IMG/VR virus record: IMGVR_UViG_3300033155_001866
Location: 1-29,977 of that record
Direction: 5' to 3' (one strand)
Source: a virus
Length of the DNA: 29,977 nucleotides
In this document: piece after piece, positions 6,795 to 14,752 of the stretch
How positions within the stretch are numbered: the first letter of the stretch is position 1
Layout: each line of letters opens with the position of its first letter
Made by a program: the position numbers and the translations under genes
The notes under the pieces: model-generated
What the model saw: only the letters and a program-made list of their open reading frames with translations
Databases searched by the model: none
What the model was told of the DNA's origin: nothing

Positions 6795-7087
6795 ATGCTT
6801 GTTTGTTAAGCATTATGATAGTCTTGGTTTTTTCCTGGTCTTTGGCAAGCGCTCAAGACTATTGCACAAAGAAAAAGATCAGGGAGTTTAACAGCCTGTA
6901 TCATCCCGAAAAGAGATATCACAGGCGACCATTGCCTTACTATCCTGTCATTATAGTTGTTGAAGAGCCAAGAGAAACCGACAGGGAAAGACGGTCCCGC
7001 GAATGGAGAGAAAGACCGTTTAGTAGGGAAAGATATTCTGAGCAGGTAATTATTAATGACGACAAGAATAGGGAACAGGAAAAATGA
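6767..7087 (+). CDS. Small secreted-type protein with Arg-rich tail
   Basis: The 106-residue call starts at ATG 6767 (MDTKRNVTINACLL) because this gives a regular Sec signal peptide: basic start, hydrophobic ACLLSIMIVLVFSWSL, cleavage after ASA. A longer in-frame start at 6707 lies inside the preceding gene and would bury the signal. The mature part has HPEKRYHRRPLPYYPVIIVVEEPRE and then an Arg/Glu-rich region with WRERPFSRERYSE, a motif repeated in the next gene. Function unknown. Its stop overlaps the next start (ATGA). Confidence 0.6.
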   Translation: MDTKRNVTINACLLSIMIVLVFSWSLASAQDYCTKKKIREFNSLYHPEKRYHRRPLPYYPVIIVVEEPRETDRERRSREWRERPFSRERYSEQVIINDDKNREQEK

Positions 7088-7356
7088 ATCTAAGAACAGC
7101 AATGAAACGGTTTAAAAGCTTTTACGGAAACAGGAAAGATCCTAAAAAGCTAAAAAGAGTTTACCGTAAGCGTAAACACGTTTTAGCGGGAAAATACGCG
7201 CGGGTTAGATGGAAAAAAAGACAGCGCGAAGAAAGGGACCGGGCTTGGAATGATCGTCCTTTTAGCCGGGACCGAAGATCAGAAGCAGAGAAGCCAGCAA
7301 AAAAGAAGAAAAAGGTTGATAGCTTTCGAAGGCCGACAAGGGGATGGTTCGATTGA
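7084..7356 (+). CDS. Highly basic small protein sharing the RPFSR motif
   Basis: Ninety residues, extremely rich in Lys and Arg, with AWNDRPFSRDRRSEAE (about 54-69) nearly matching WRERPFSRERYSE of the protein just upstream. The rest (RFKSFYGNRKDPKKLKRVYRKRKHVL) looks like a nucleic-acid-binding tail. No known family. Coupled upstream by an ATGA overlap and followed by an overlapping small gene. Confidence 0.6.
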   Translation: MNLRTAMKRFKSFYGNRKDPKKLKRVYRKRKHVLAGKYARVRWKKRQREERDRAWNDRPFSRDRRSEAEKPAKKKKKVDSFRRPTRGWFD

Positions 7357-7499
7357 GAGGCAATAAAGCTAAGAGAATTCGCAGAGATACATACGGTCAC
7401 TTGTCAATCCAGTTAAAGCATTACGCCAGGTTACAGTCTGGTCAGGTTGTTTGTGTCGGGACGAGGGCTAAATATTTAAAAGCAAAGGAAGGTAAATGA
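7344..7499 (+). CDS. 51-residue basic phage protein
   Basis: The frame begins at ATG 7344 inside the end of the previous gene behind AAGGGG, and ends in a TGA overlapping the next ATG at 7496. The product starts MVRLRGNKAKRIRRDTYGH and later has VVCVGTRAKYLKAKEGK. I recall small phage proteins with the layout RGNxAKRIRR..YG....V..G.RAKYxxAK, which supports it as real despite its size. Function unknown. Confidence 0.6.
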   Translation: MVRLRGNKAKRIRRDTYGHLSIQLKHYARLQSGQVVCVGTRAKYLKAKEGK

Positions 7500-7702
7500 A
7501 ACTATATTATTTTTCATTCGAGGGAGGATGTTACATGGCAGACGCCTGTATCATAGCTAACAGTGAGGAAGAAGCTGAAAAGTTCTTAAAATCCCAAGAG
7601 TTTGCGAACGTGCCACAACCCCTTGAAAGGGTAACGCTTACTTTCAAGTGCGATGTTCCAAAGAAAGCAATGGTCGTAACTTTTCACGATGGGGATGTTT
7701 AA
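7496..7702 (+). CDS. Hypothetical protein, 68 residues
   Basis: A short soluble protein, MKLYYFSFEGGCYMADACII..., with NSEEEAEKFLKSQEF as a helix. The beta-beta-alpha pattern (YYFSF..., ADACIIANSEEEAEKFL) resembles small phage proteins with a ferredoxin-like fold, but no family can be named. Start overlaps the previous TGA and its stop overlaps the next ATG by one base. Confidence 0.55.
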   Translation: MKLYYFSFEGGCYMADACIIANSEEEAEKFLKSQEFANVPQPLERVTLTFKCDVPKKAMVVTFHDGDV

Positions 7703-8022
7703 TGAAAAAATACTCCAACATAATAGCAACTATCGTTTCTCTTATCGTTATATCCGGCGCTGGATTTACCGCTGTGTCTCATTTTGCTAAAGCTGACGAC
7801 CTGAAAAAGTTAGAATTAACGGTAAATTATGGCTTCCTTGAGGTTAGGGCAAAGGCTTTACAGGAAAGAATGTGGGATCTGGAAAAACAATATGGAATAG
7901 CTAAAAGTTTATGGCCTTCGCATGTCATCACGGAATACATGAAACTCAAAGAGGAACGAGAGGCAATATTAAGAAAACTGGATATTATTTATACAGAGCA
8001 GCAAAGGAAGGGCAAGGGCTAA
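7702..8022 (+). CDS. Membrane-anchored coiled-coil protein
   Basis: The 106-residue call starts at ATG 7702, which overlaps the upstream TAA; the open frame extends 54 bases further upstream inside that gene. One N-terminal helix (IIATIVSLIVISGAGFTAVSHF, about 7-28) is followed by long charged helices (DLKKLELTVNYGFLEVRAKALQ, then YMKLKEEREAILRKLDIIYTEQQ) likely to form a coiled coil. A membrane anchor plus periplasmic coiled coil is the shape of an inner-membrane spanin, but similar proteins lie near head genes of many phages without a lysis role. Confidence 0.6.
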   Translation: MKKYSNIIATIVSLIVISGAGFTAVSHFAKADDLKKLELTVNYGFLEVRAKALQERMWDLEKQYGIAKSLWPSHVITEYMKLKEEREAILRKLDIIYTEQQRKGKG

Positions 8023-8181
8023 ATGCCATATAAAATAAGAAAAAAAGGCAATAAATATCGAGTAACAAGCCCCCATGGTGTAAAAGCTAAAGGAACGACG
8101 TTACGAAAAGCTCATAAAATGGTACGATTGCTAAACGCCGTCAAACACGGCTGGGAACCTACTAAAAGGAATCGCCGATGA
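8023..8181 (+). CDS. 52-residue basic phage protein
   Basis: The product starts MPYKIRKKGNKYRVTSPHG, then VKAKGTTLRKAHKMVRLLNAVKHGW. The pattern (three short beta strands, then THxxRKAxxxxRLL helix) matches a frequent small phage protein with the layout MPYxIRKxGxKYxVxSPxG. It begins directly after the preceding stop and ends in a TGA overlapping the portal ATG. The role is unknown; the fold suggests a small nucleic-acid-binding protein. Confidence 0.68.
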   Translation: MPYKIRKKGNKYRVTSPHGVKAKGTTLRKAHKMVRLLNAVKHGWEPTKRNRR

Positions 8182-10259
8182 ATAAGAAAACAGACAGAGA
8201 AGATAAACTTTCAGACGGATATGTGATAAGAACGGTAGAAGATTTCTTTAATAACGATCAGGACATATCAACTCAAATGCTTCATAAAGTCGTGTTCAGG
8301 AACATTCTTTATTATATGGGCGAGCAGTGGATGGATTGGGTCAAGTCTGAACAGATTTTCAGGCGCAGTATAAGGCAAATATCTGTTCCAACTCCGGTAT
8401 CGAATATTATAAGAGACTATGTTCGATCCATGAAAGCCCTGATATTAAACAAAGACTTTTCCGTTACGATATGGCCCAACAGTGACAACGCCGATGACGC
8501 CGAAGCTGCAAAACTTGGTGAGCTGCTGTTGTCCGATATGGAATCGGCGAATGATGAAGAATTCCTTGACGAAAAGGAAAAAGCTGCGATGTGGACAGTT
8601 TTGGCCGGCACTACGTTTATGAGAACCTTCCCTGAGCTTGATCGTGGAGAATGGTATCTTGACGCCAATGGAGATATGGCCAGGACCGGCGAAATTGTCA
8701 CAGAAAGTGTTCCAATATTTAATGTTGCTGTTGATCTTATGGGCGACAAGCTGAACCAAAAAAGATGTATCGGCGTCAAATCAGTTAAACCGCGAGAATG
8801 GGTTGAGGATACTTTTAAAGTAATCCTATCCACAGACGAGGAAGAGCAGGCTACCAACTATCAGAAAAAATTAATGAAAATGGTTGGGAGCGTATCACCA
8901 TGGAAAGGTGCTGGGCTTGAATCTTTAACCGATATTGAAGATGATGATATGGTTGTCTTTAAGGAAATCGAATATAAACCCGACCTTCAGTATCCAAATG
9001 GAAGATTTGTGGCTGCATGCTGTGGTCAAGTTTGCTTTGCTCACGATAAAATGCCAATTCCTATTTTAGACGGCAAGTGGGAATACTCGCTCACAGATTT
9101 CCATTATTATTATGTTCCTGGGCGGTTTTGGTCTGATGCGGGAGTAAACGATCTTATCAGTCCTCAGAACACAATAAACCAGATCGATCAAGCTCTTGAA
9201 ATTAACCGGAAATCACTTGGCCGAAACATGGTTGTCCTTGGGTCTGATGTTGAAATACAGCGTTTAACTAAGTTCGGAGAACACTTGCTCGTCTTAAAGT
9301 ATGACGCCCTGTTAAGCGGTGGGGCAAAACCAGAATTTAAGCAAGGCACTCAACTTCCCAATCAGATCCTCGATGAAAGAAACATTCATAGGCAGGTTGC
9401 CCAAGACGCAGGCGGAGATCCAAAAAGCGTAATGAAGGGTCAAGCTCCAAGTACTCAGGCGTCTGGTGTTCTTGTTGACACACTCAGGGAAGCCGCAGAA
9501 CAGGGACACACCCCGGATGTTATGAGGTTTTATCGTGGGATTAAAAGAACAAAGAGAAAAAGCCTTATACTCGCGAAATATACATACACTGAAGAGCGAA
9601 TGATTAAGGTCGCCGGTAAAGGCAAAAGAATTGAAATAAAATCTTTTGTTGGTGCGGACTTGAGGGATAATACTGACGTAAGGCTCGAATTAAGTTCAGG
9701 AATAGCCTCTACGAAAACAGGCCAGGTCCAGATGTTCCTTAAATTAATAGAGTCTGGGTTCTTTTCAATGGATTCACCAATAGAACCCGAATTCAGAGAA
9801 GAATTAATGCGCCGCATGGGGCTTTCCGGGTTTAGCGACAAAACTAATACCGACGTGCAGAGAGCCCAGAGCGAAAACTCCTTGCTTTCTCATACTGATG
9901 AAGAAAACACCTACGAAACAACTGTCGTAAAAACTCCACAAGGGGAAAAAGAAATTGACTTTATTCCAGGGATATTCTTAACCATGAACAATCCAATGGC
10001 AACGCCTGAAAATCCACAAGATTCTATTGTTTTAAGTCAAGACCCGATGTTTAAGTTTGACGATCATATGATTCACTATGGCGTCCACAGGGAAAAGATT
10101 TTAAGCCCTGAATTTAAAGATATGAGCCCGGATGCTCAAGCTATCTTAATCGGCCATACTGATATCCACCACTTGATGATGCAAAGGCAAGCGGAGGAAG
10201 AAATGCAGCGAGAAGCAGCTATGGAAGAACAAGCTGGAGGCGAAGAAGCGCGAAGATGA
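8178..10259 (+). CDS. Portal protein (P22-like podoviral type)
   Basis: The 693-residue protein follows the terminase block and precedes scaffold and capsid, the standard portal position. The N-terminal region (ILYYMGEQW, then PTPVSNIIRDYVRSMKALIL, 71-91) and the central FWSDAGVNDLISPQNTINQIDQALEINRKS match portal proteins that form the dodecameric DNA channel. The later GGDPKSVMKG...QASGVLVDTLREAAEQ segment is also characteristic. The length and acidic, Gln/Glu-rich C-terminus fit P22-type portals with a barrel extension. No truncation. Coupled to the preceding small gene by an ATGA overlap. Confidence 0.9.
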   Translation: MNKKTDREDKLSDGYVIRTVEDFFNNDQDISTQMLHKVVFRNILYYMGEQWMDWVKSEQIFRRSIRQISVPTPVSNIIRDYVRSMKALILNKDFSVTIWPNSDNADDAEAAKLGELLLSDMESANDEEFLDEKEKAAMWTVLAGTTFMRTFPELDRGEWYLDANGDMARTGEIVTESVPIFNVAVDLMGDKLNQKRCIGVKSVKPREWVEDTFKVILSTDEEEQATNYQKKLMKMVGSVSPWKGAGLESLTDIEDDDMVVFKEIEYKPDLQYPNGRFVAACCGQVCFAHDKMPIPILDGKWEYSLTDFHYYYVPGRFWSDAGVNDLISPQNTINQIDQALEINRKSLGRNMVVLGSDVEIQRLTKFGEHLLVLKYDALLSGGAKPEFKQGTQLPNQILDERNIHRQVAQDAGGDPKSVMKGQAPSTQASGVLVDTLREAAEQGHTPDVMRFYRGIKRTKRKSLILAKYTYTEERMIKVAGKGKRIEIKSFVGADLRDNTDVRLELSSGIASTKTGQVQMFLKLIESGFFSMDSPIEPEFREELMRRMGLSGFSDKTNTDVQRAQSENSLLSHTDEENTYETTVVKTPQGEKEIDFIPGIFLTMNNPMATPENPQDSIVLSQDPMFKFDDHMIHYGVHREKILSPEFKDMSPDAQAILIGHTDIHHLMMQRQAEEEMQREAAMEEQAGGEEARR

Positions 10260-10281
10260 AGAATTATGATTGGAAGCAAGT

Positions 10282-10419
10282 TTGATTAAAAGGGTTGACA
10301 CTATTACAAAAATATGCCATATGACAGAAGAAACAAAAACATTACTTAGATTAATTAAAAGAGCAGCGCTATTCCTTGTTTCGCTCATCGAGCGCATGGA
10401 AAAAGGGGAGAAGGTTTAA
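10282..10419 (+). CDS. 45-codon helical peptide after the portal, TTG start
   Basis: From TTG 10282, with GGAAG five bases upstream, the frame reads LIKRVDTITKICHMTEETKTL, then LRLIKRAALFLVSLIERMEKGEKV. The helical C-terminal half LLRLIKRAAxFLVxLIE looks like small phage proteins I recall between portal and scaffold. An internal ATG at 10321 would give 32 residues. It is amphipathic rather than clearly membrane-spanning. Function unknown. Confidence 0.5.
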   Translation: MIKRVDTITKICHMTEETKTLLRLIKRAALFLVSLIERMEKGEKV

Positions 10420-10449
10420 AATGAAGCAATAAAATAAAAATATTATAAT

Positions 10450-10506
10450 ATGTGCCACCCTGAAGCCTCCACCTGAACGCTACAGGGTAAGCCGAAAACG
10501 CGTAAA
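10450..10506 (+). ncRNA. Candidate structured leader before the capsid operon
   Basis: This gene-free stretch has ACCCTG (10457-10462) pairing perfectly with CAGGGT (10483-10488), enclosing GC-richer sequence than its surroundings, followed by GCCGAAAACGCG. It runs directly into the terminator stem at 10507. A TATAAT lies at 10444-10449 without a convincing -35 box. It may be a small transcript or an attenuator. I recognise no Rfam family. Confidence 0.3.
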
Positions 10507-10558
10507 GCCTCATCGGATAAATTTCTAAACAATTTTTATCTGGTGGGGCTTTTTTATT
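10507..10558 (+). terminator. Strong rho-independent terminator
   Basis: The left arm at 10507-10521 (GCCTCATCGGATAAA) pairs over all 15 positions with 10535-10549 (TTTATCTGGTGGGGC), counting three G-U pairs, and is followed immediately by TTTTTTATT. It separates the packaging/portal transcript from the scaffold-capsid block. Confidence 0.85.
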
Positions 10559-10566
10559 CACAACAC

Positions 10567-10603
10567 TTATGTAACATATTCACAAGTTGAATCTGTGGCA
10601 TGA
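10567..10603 (+). promoter_or_regulatory. Duplicated promoter/operator-like element, copy 1 (scaffold)
   Basis: TTATGTAACATATTC at 10567-10581, then exactly 16 bp, then GCATGA at 10598-10603. The same blocks with the same spacing recur at 21443-21479. TATGT-A-ACATA is a perfect inverted repeat, as expected for a dimeric regulator. It lies right after the terminator and before the scaffold gene, where a capsid-operon promoter is needed. Confidence 0.6.
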
Positions 10604-10615
10604 AACGGAGGAATT

Positions 10616-11401
10616 ATGACGGAAGAAATAAAAGATGAAACAACAGAGGTTATTGAGACTACACCTGATGATGACAAAGCCAAAGTCGTCAAAGATGACA
10701 AAAAGGACGACGATAAAGGTGCATTACCGGATGTGGACGAGAAGACAGACGAGAAAACTCAGGCGGTACAAAGCATTTTGGATGAGTACGATATCGACTC
10801 ACCAAAGCAGCTTGGAGAGTTTTTAAAAAACCTGTCAGGACTCAAAGACCAACTTGGCGATGTTGATCTTGAAGAGTTGAAGAAAAACTCAGCTTTACTC
10901 AAGAAATATCAAAAACATTGGGCAAAAGAAGAGGAAGCCAAAAAGGAAGATGGTGAAACACCGGAAGAAACTATCGCGAGGCTGAAAAAACAAAACGAGC
11001 AACTGGATAGAAAACGGCGTGACGAAGCTGAAATGTATGAAAATGCTGAGGCAGACAAGCGCGCATTAAATAATTTCAATTCAACCGTTACAAAAGCCGT
11101 TGACGCTTTGAGCGTTCCTTCGGCAATGCGTCCATTTCTATTAAAGGCGCTGGGTGTCAACAACGAAATCAACGAAGTTGACATGAGCGATAAGGTTGGA
11201 ATTAAGCGGATAACAAAGGCTGCTTTTAAAGATATGAAAGAATTGCAGCAAGCTTTTATTAAAGATTATCTGAAAGGTAAGACCGAAATACCTAAGATTT
11301 CAACATCCGCCGGTACACCCTCCGACAAGCCCGTAACAATAACGAAAAAAAACGCAAGGGCTATTGCAATCGAGAGGCTAAAGGGCCTCATAAAAAAATA
11401 G
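10616..11401 (+). CDS. Capsid scaffolding protein
   Basis: The 261-residue protein is strongly acidic at the N-terminus (DDDKAKVVKDDKKDDDKG), helical and coiled-coil in the middle (EETIARLKKQNEQLDRKRRDEAEMYENAEAD) and basic at the C-terminus (KKNARAIAIERLKGLIKK). This charge layout is the usual scaffold pattern: the basic C-terminal helix binds coat protein during prohead assembly. It lies directly before the major capsid gene, 15 bp away. A GGAGG ribosome site precedes ATG 10616. No protease motif is present, so scaffold release is probably non-proteolytic as in P22. Confidence 0.85.
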   Translation: MTEEIKDETTEVIETTPDDDKAKVVKDDKKDDDKGALPDVDEKTDEKTQAVQSILDEYDIDSPKQLGEFLKNLSGLKDQLGDVDLEELKKNSALLKKYQKHWAKEEEAKKEDGETPEETIARLKKQNEQLDRKRRDEAEMYENAEADKRALNNFNSTVTKAVDALSVPSAMRPFLLKALGVNNEINEVDMSDKVGIKRITKAAFKDMKELQQAFIKDYLKGKTEIPKISTSAGTPSDKPVTITKKNARAIAIERLKGLIKK

Positions 11402-11416
11402 CCCAGGAGGAATATT

Positions 11417-12733
11417 ATGGCTATTGATTATATAGACTTAACAGCGATAGACGATACTTTAAAGTATGTCTATGGAAACATGATCGAAAATCAGTTCGCT
11501 GATGAAACAACTACCTACAACCTATTCCCGAAATCGGACAGAAGCCCTAAAGGTTTGGGGTACGAGTTCGGAATAAGGTATGCAAGAGGCCAGGGTGTCG
11601 GTGGAGTTGCTGAGAGTGGCAGACTTCCTGACCCGGTTGTGGGTAAATTCGATAAAGGGCGAATCACACCTGCTTATATTTATGGTTCGATTCGATTGAC
11701 AGGTCCAGCGATTTACGCGGCCAAGGGTGATGTGGCGGCGTTTGTTGACAGCCTGGCAGATGCGGTTGACGATATCTACCAGAGCATTATCGTTGACCTT
11801 AACAGAATGGCCTGTGGCGATAGCCATGGCAAGCTGGCGACCTTGTCAGCTACTTCGGACACACTTTCAGTCACAGTAGAGTGGACAGGCACGTTTGATG
11901 ATAAGCTTGGAGTTTCAAGATGTATTCCGGGCATGATTGTCGATTTTGACGAGGCTGGAACGGTTGATATTACCTCCTCTGGTAGCCGAATTGCAAGTAT
12001 CGATCCCGCCACCAACATCATTACTTTTGAAAAGAACGATGGCACCTATAACGCAAACCATCCGCTTGGTGCTTCATACCAGGGTTCTCAGAGCGCGGCC
12101 ACCGTAGCAAGCGGTGCTGTGATGGTTCGGATAGGTGCGAGGGCAGCTTCATGGACCACCGCCTCAACTCCAAAAGAAATGATGGGTCTTGAGGGTATCT
12201 ATGACGATGATACTCTGCTTGCATCGTTCGAGAACATCGATTCAGGCACTTACCCCGAATGGCAGGGTAATGTACTCGGCAATTCCAGTGTCGATAGAGA
12301 ACTGAGCATGAATCTCATGCTTCAGTGTCTTGACCTTACCAGAACCAAATCCGGCGCGAAAGTCAATATTATCAGAATGGGTCTTGGCCAGCGAAGAAAA
12401 TACGCTAACCTGCTTATTCCTGATGTTCGTTTTGCACCTACCAAGTTGGAAGGTGGATACGAAGTGCTTTCATTCCAGGGTGGTGACGGTTCTGTTAAGA
12501 TGGTAGTCGATCCGGCAGTAGCACCAGGAAAGATATTTTTTGAGCCTAATGGAGCGATTAAAAAGTACGAGATGGCTTCGCTTGGCTGGGGGAATATTGA
12601 TCCAGGTATGCACCAGAGAGCAGGGTATGATGAATATGATAGGTTTATCAGGATTTTTACTCAGTTGGGTACAGAGCAGAGAAACTGCTTAACCTGCCTG
12701 ACCGATCTGACCGAACCTTCATTATACACCTAA
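11417..12733 (+). CDS. Major capsid protein
   Basis: The 438-residue coat protein follows the scaffold behind a CCCAGGAGGAA ribosome site. The sequence shows an N-terminal helix (IDDTLKYVYGNMIENQF), an E-loop-like region (FGIRYARGQGVGGVAESGRLPDP), a spine-helix segment (FVDSLADAVDDIYQSIIVDLNRMACGD) and a long beta-rich domain, as in HK97-fold coats with an inserted domain. Size and position match podoviral coats that assemble without a cleaved delta domain. No frameshift seen. A GC-rich hairpin follows the stop. Confidence 0.85.
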   Translation: MAIDYIDLTAIDDTLKYVYGNMIENQFADETTTYNLFPKSDRSPKGLGYEFGIRYARGQGVGGVAESGRLPDPVVGKFDKGRITPAYIYGSIRLTGPAIYAAKGDVAAFVDSLADAVDDIYQSIIVDLNRMACGDSHGKLATLSATSDTLSVTVEWTGTFDDKLGVSRCIPGMIVDFDEAGTVDITSSGSRIASIDPATNIITFEKNDGTYNANHPLGASYQGSQSAATVASGAVMVRIGARAASWTTASTPKEMMGLEGIYDDDTLLASFENIDSGTYPEWQGNVLGNSSVDRELSMNLMLQCLDLTRTKSGAKVNIIRMGLGQRRKYANLLIPDVRFAPTKLEGGYEVLSFQGGDGSVKMVVDPAVAPGKIFFEPNGAIKKYEMASLGWGNIDPGMHQRAGYDEYDRFIRIFTQLGTEQRNCLTCLTDLTEPSLYT

Positions 12734-12751
12734 AAATTAACTTTTAGCCAA

Positions 12752-12775
12752 TCTCTCCGGGGAAACCCGGAGGGG
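12752..12775 (+). terminator. GAAA-tetraloop hairpin after the capsid gene
   Basis: CTCCGGG (12755-12761), loop GAAA, CCCGGAG (12766-12772) form a perfect 7-bp stem that can extend three pairs outward with G-U pairs. It is followed by GGTTCTCTT rather than a clean T-run. It may be a weak terminator, or a stabilising or processing site that keeps capsid mRNA abundant. Confidence 0.5.
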
Positions 12776-12825
12776 TTCTCTTAGTATCCTCGAAAGAGGG
12801 GGAAACTAAAACAAGGAGAATTAAA

Positions 12826-13422
12826 ATGATTAAAGACAGAAACGTAGCGTGGAATCGGAAAAGAGTGTTTTTACCGTGTTTTAACATGATGGGTCTGCTC
12901 GCTGACGCTGCTCAGGGGACAGGTGCTCCGGCAATGGCGGCGGACCCTCTTGCCGCAAGTGAGCTTGTGGGGCTTTTAATACACGACGCAGGTGATGAAA
13001 TTTACACCGCATGGCCATTACCCTGGGATTTTGATCGAAAAGAGCCGATAAGGTTCAGGCTGTGGTTTACTCACAGCTCAACAGACACAGACGACCCGGA
13101 TTGGGTTGTTTCTTATAAGGCTATTGAGAAACAAGCCGCAGTTACAGACGCAAAATCAAGTGCTGACGAAGATATGGCTTTTGCAGCAAAGGCTGTTTCT
13201 GCTACTGCGAGTGCTCTTGAAATTCTTGATTGGGAAGAAAGCGTATCCGACACCAAGATAACAAGCGCAGATAAAGCATTAATGCTCGCGATTGAGTGCA
13301 ACGGTCTTGGAAGCGCAACGGGAGACGAAATCTGTTTGTGGGGTCTTGAAATCGAATACACGGTTGGGGCGACTCTGGATAGTAACAAGAGAGACATAAC
13401 CCGCGACGGGCCGGTGAATTAA
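12826..13422 (+). CDS. Probable capsid decoration / head-associated structural protein
   Basis: The 198-residue, mostly beta-strand protein (AWPLPWDFDRKEPIRFRLWFTHS, then ALMLAIECNGLGSATGDEICLWGLEIEYTV) lies right after the major capsid gene, where decoration or head-stabilising proteins are encoded. The alternating strands suggest a jelly-roll. Ala-rich stretches (ADAAQGTGAPAMAADPLAAS) look like loops. Good AAGGAG ribosome site. No named family recognised. Its stop overlaps the next ATG. Confidence 0.6.
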   Translation: MIKDRNVAWNRKRVFLPCFNMMGLLADAAQGTGAPAMAADPLAASELVGLLIHDAGDEIYTAWPLPWDFDRKEPIRFRLWFTHSSTDTDDPDWVVSYKAIEKQAAVTDAKSSADEDMAFAAKAVSATASALEILDWEESVSDTKITSADKALMLAIECNGLGSATGDEICLWGLEIEYTVGATLDSNKRDITRDGPVN

Positions 13423-13847
13423 TGTATCAACCAGACAGAGTGTTTATGCAAGACCTGAAAGCCTTAGACAGTCGTTTAGGTTGCAGGTATGAAACATCTC
13501 ACGGTCATTTCGTTGTTGACTATAAAAGAGCGCAAGGGCAGCCGGTTCCTATTTTCATGGTGAAGGGCGATAAGGACGAGTTCAGACAACCGGATAAGAG
13601 GGATTTAGACTTTCTCAAGTCCGGAGATCTGACAAAAGAGGATATGGAAACTAAAATCCAAAAGTCTGCTCTTTATATGGAGAAAGTAAGGGAAAAGAGT
13701 CGAAAAGATGCTGCGGACAACATCAGGGGCGCTACGAAAGACGGTAAGATACAGCTTGCAAACACTATGTCGAGAATTGCCGGAGGTGGAAAGGGTAATT
13801 CCGCTTTCCGGCGCATAAAAACTAAAACTAAAGGGAAGGTATTTTAG
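13422..13847 (+). CDS. Conserved-type phage head/tail gene, function unknown
   Basis: The 141-residue protein starts MYQPDRVFMQDLKALDSRLGC and continues YETSHGHFVVDYKRAQG, then FRQPDKRDLDFLKSGDL, and ends in a basic helical tail (GKGNSAFRRIKTKTKGK). I recall the MYxPDRxFMxxLKxLDxxLGC...SHGHFVxxY...FRQPDxRDLDFL pattern from other phage genomes at this position, where its role is undefined. Overlaps the preceding stop, so co-translated with the decoration-like gene. Confidence 0.6.
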   Translation: MYQPDRVFMQDLKALDSRLGCRYETSHGHFVVDYKRAQGQPVPIFMVKGDKDEFRQPDKRDLDFLKSGDLTKEDMETKIQKSALYMEKVREKSRKDAADNIRGATKDGKIQLANTMSRIAGGGKGNSAFRRIKTKTKGKVF

Positions 13848-13953
13848 GCTCCTTGGAGCGTTTTCGCCTCCTTGACATAGGTCGGGTTTGAAGCTGATGT
13901 AGCCTTCAAGCCCGGCCACACACTAACGCCTTTATTAATGGTCTGACTCAGAC
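13848..13953 (+). other. Hairpin-rich 131-bp gap between capsid-region genes
   Basis: Three foldable elements follow one another. GCTC/GAGC (13848-13859) is followed by GTTTTC and could be a weak terminator. A 15-bp stem with one bulge runs 13880-13917 around the GATGT loop, with no T-run after it. A small stem GTCTG-ACT-CAGAC (13941-13953) extends with AAT/ATT outside. An AAAGGAGAT ribosome site then leads to ATG 13979. This looks like a structured spacer or attenuator. Confidence 0.5.
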
Positions 13954-13978
13954 ATTATTTAAGGGAAAGGAGATAATT

Positions 13979-14737
13979 ATGAGTACAGTTTTATTTAATC
14001 CGACAAACGAAGAATTAAAAGCGCAGCATCAGGGTGTAGATGTGATTTTAGCTCCATACCCTGAAAGCGGGCATGTTTTAAAGGTTGATGACGCAAGGGC
14101 GAGGCATATTTTAAATATTCTGGCTCCTCGCGGACTTACTACGTTAGAATATGGCGATGACAGAGACAGTGGCGCTAAAAAGAAAACAAAAGCGGAAAGC
14201 GGCAGGGAACGAAACAAAGCTTTTAAAAGAAAACAGGTTATTGATTTTAATCAGCTTAACATAGCAAACAAGATGGGAAATCGTGACTATTTGCAGCCTT
14301 CGCAACAGCTTAAAGATTACGCTGACGAAATAGGCATAAAGCTTGAGCAACCTTACGCACCGCCCGACGAAGGCAGAGAGAAGCTTAGTGGGCTTATGGA
14401 TAAGGTTCGGAAGAAAGACACGATGATTAAAGAACAGGGGCAGCAGATTACCAATCTCGGAAACCAAGTATCGACTTTGAGCGATCAAGTTTCGACACTT
14501 TTAAAGACTTTTCAGCAACCGGATAAGGGGCTTGCCGAGCCCTCCGGAAAGACTACCGTTAAACCCGTTGACGATGAAATGCTTAAATTCAGGACACTTA
14601 ACAAGCCACAGTTCAAGAAATGGTTTAATAAAAACTTTGACAATTTGCAAGAATATCCCGACGAGATTCAGGATGAAGTAAAGGTTAGATACGAAAAGTT
14701 GTTCGAGACGCCCTTCCCGGAGTCTGTGTCGGCATAA
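13979..14737 (+). CDS. Coiled-coil virion-associated protein, function unknown
   Basis: The 252-residue protein has an N-terminal beta-type segment (MSTVLFNPTNEELKAQHQG, VILAPYPESGHVLKVDD), a Lys-rich linker, a coiled coil (MIKEQGQQITNLGNQVSTLSDQVSTLLKTF, about 143-172) and a C-terminal helical domain (FKKWFNKNFDNLQEYPDEI). The N-terminal strand region resembles small fibre-fold pieces found beside capsid genes. No family named. Lies between head genes and the connector. Confidence 0.55.
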   Translation: MSTVLFNPTNEELKAQHQGVDVILAPYPESGHVLKVDDARARHILNILAPRGLTTLEYGDDRDSGAKKKTKAESGRERNKAFKRKQVIDFNQLNIANKMGNRDYLQPSQQLKDYADEIGIKLEQPYAPPDEGREKLSGLMDKVRKKDTMIKEQGQQITNLGNQVSTLSDQVSTLLKTFQQPDKGLAEPSGKTTVKPVDDEMLKFRTLNKPQFKKWFNKNFDNLQEYPDEIQDEVKVRYEKLFETPFPESVSA

Positions 14738-14752
14738 AAAAGTGAGGGTTCT

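Noticed and set aside
8417-8857. Long minus-strand frames opposite the portal, and similar ones opposite other genes.
   Set aside because: They mirror strong + strand coding sequence, lack ribosome sites and have low-complexity Ser/Phe-rich translations.
10444-10449. TATAAT as a -10 promoter box.
   Set aside because: No -35-like hexamer lies at the right distance and the stretch is AT-rich, so it is not called as a promoter.
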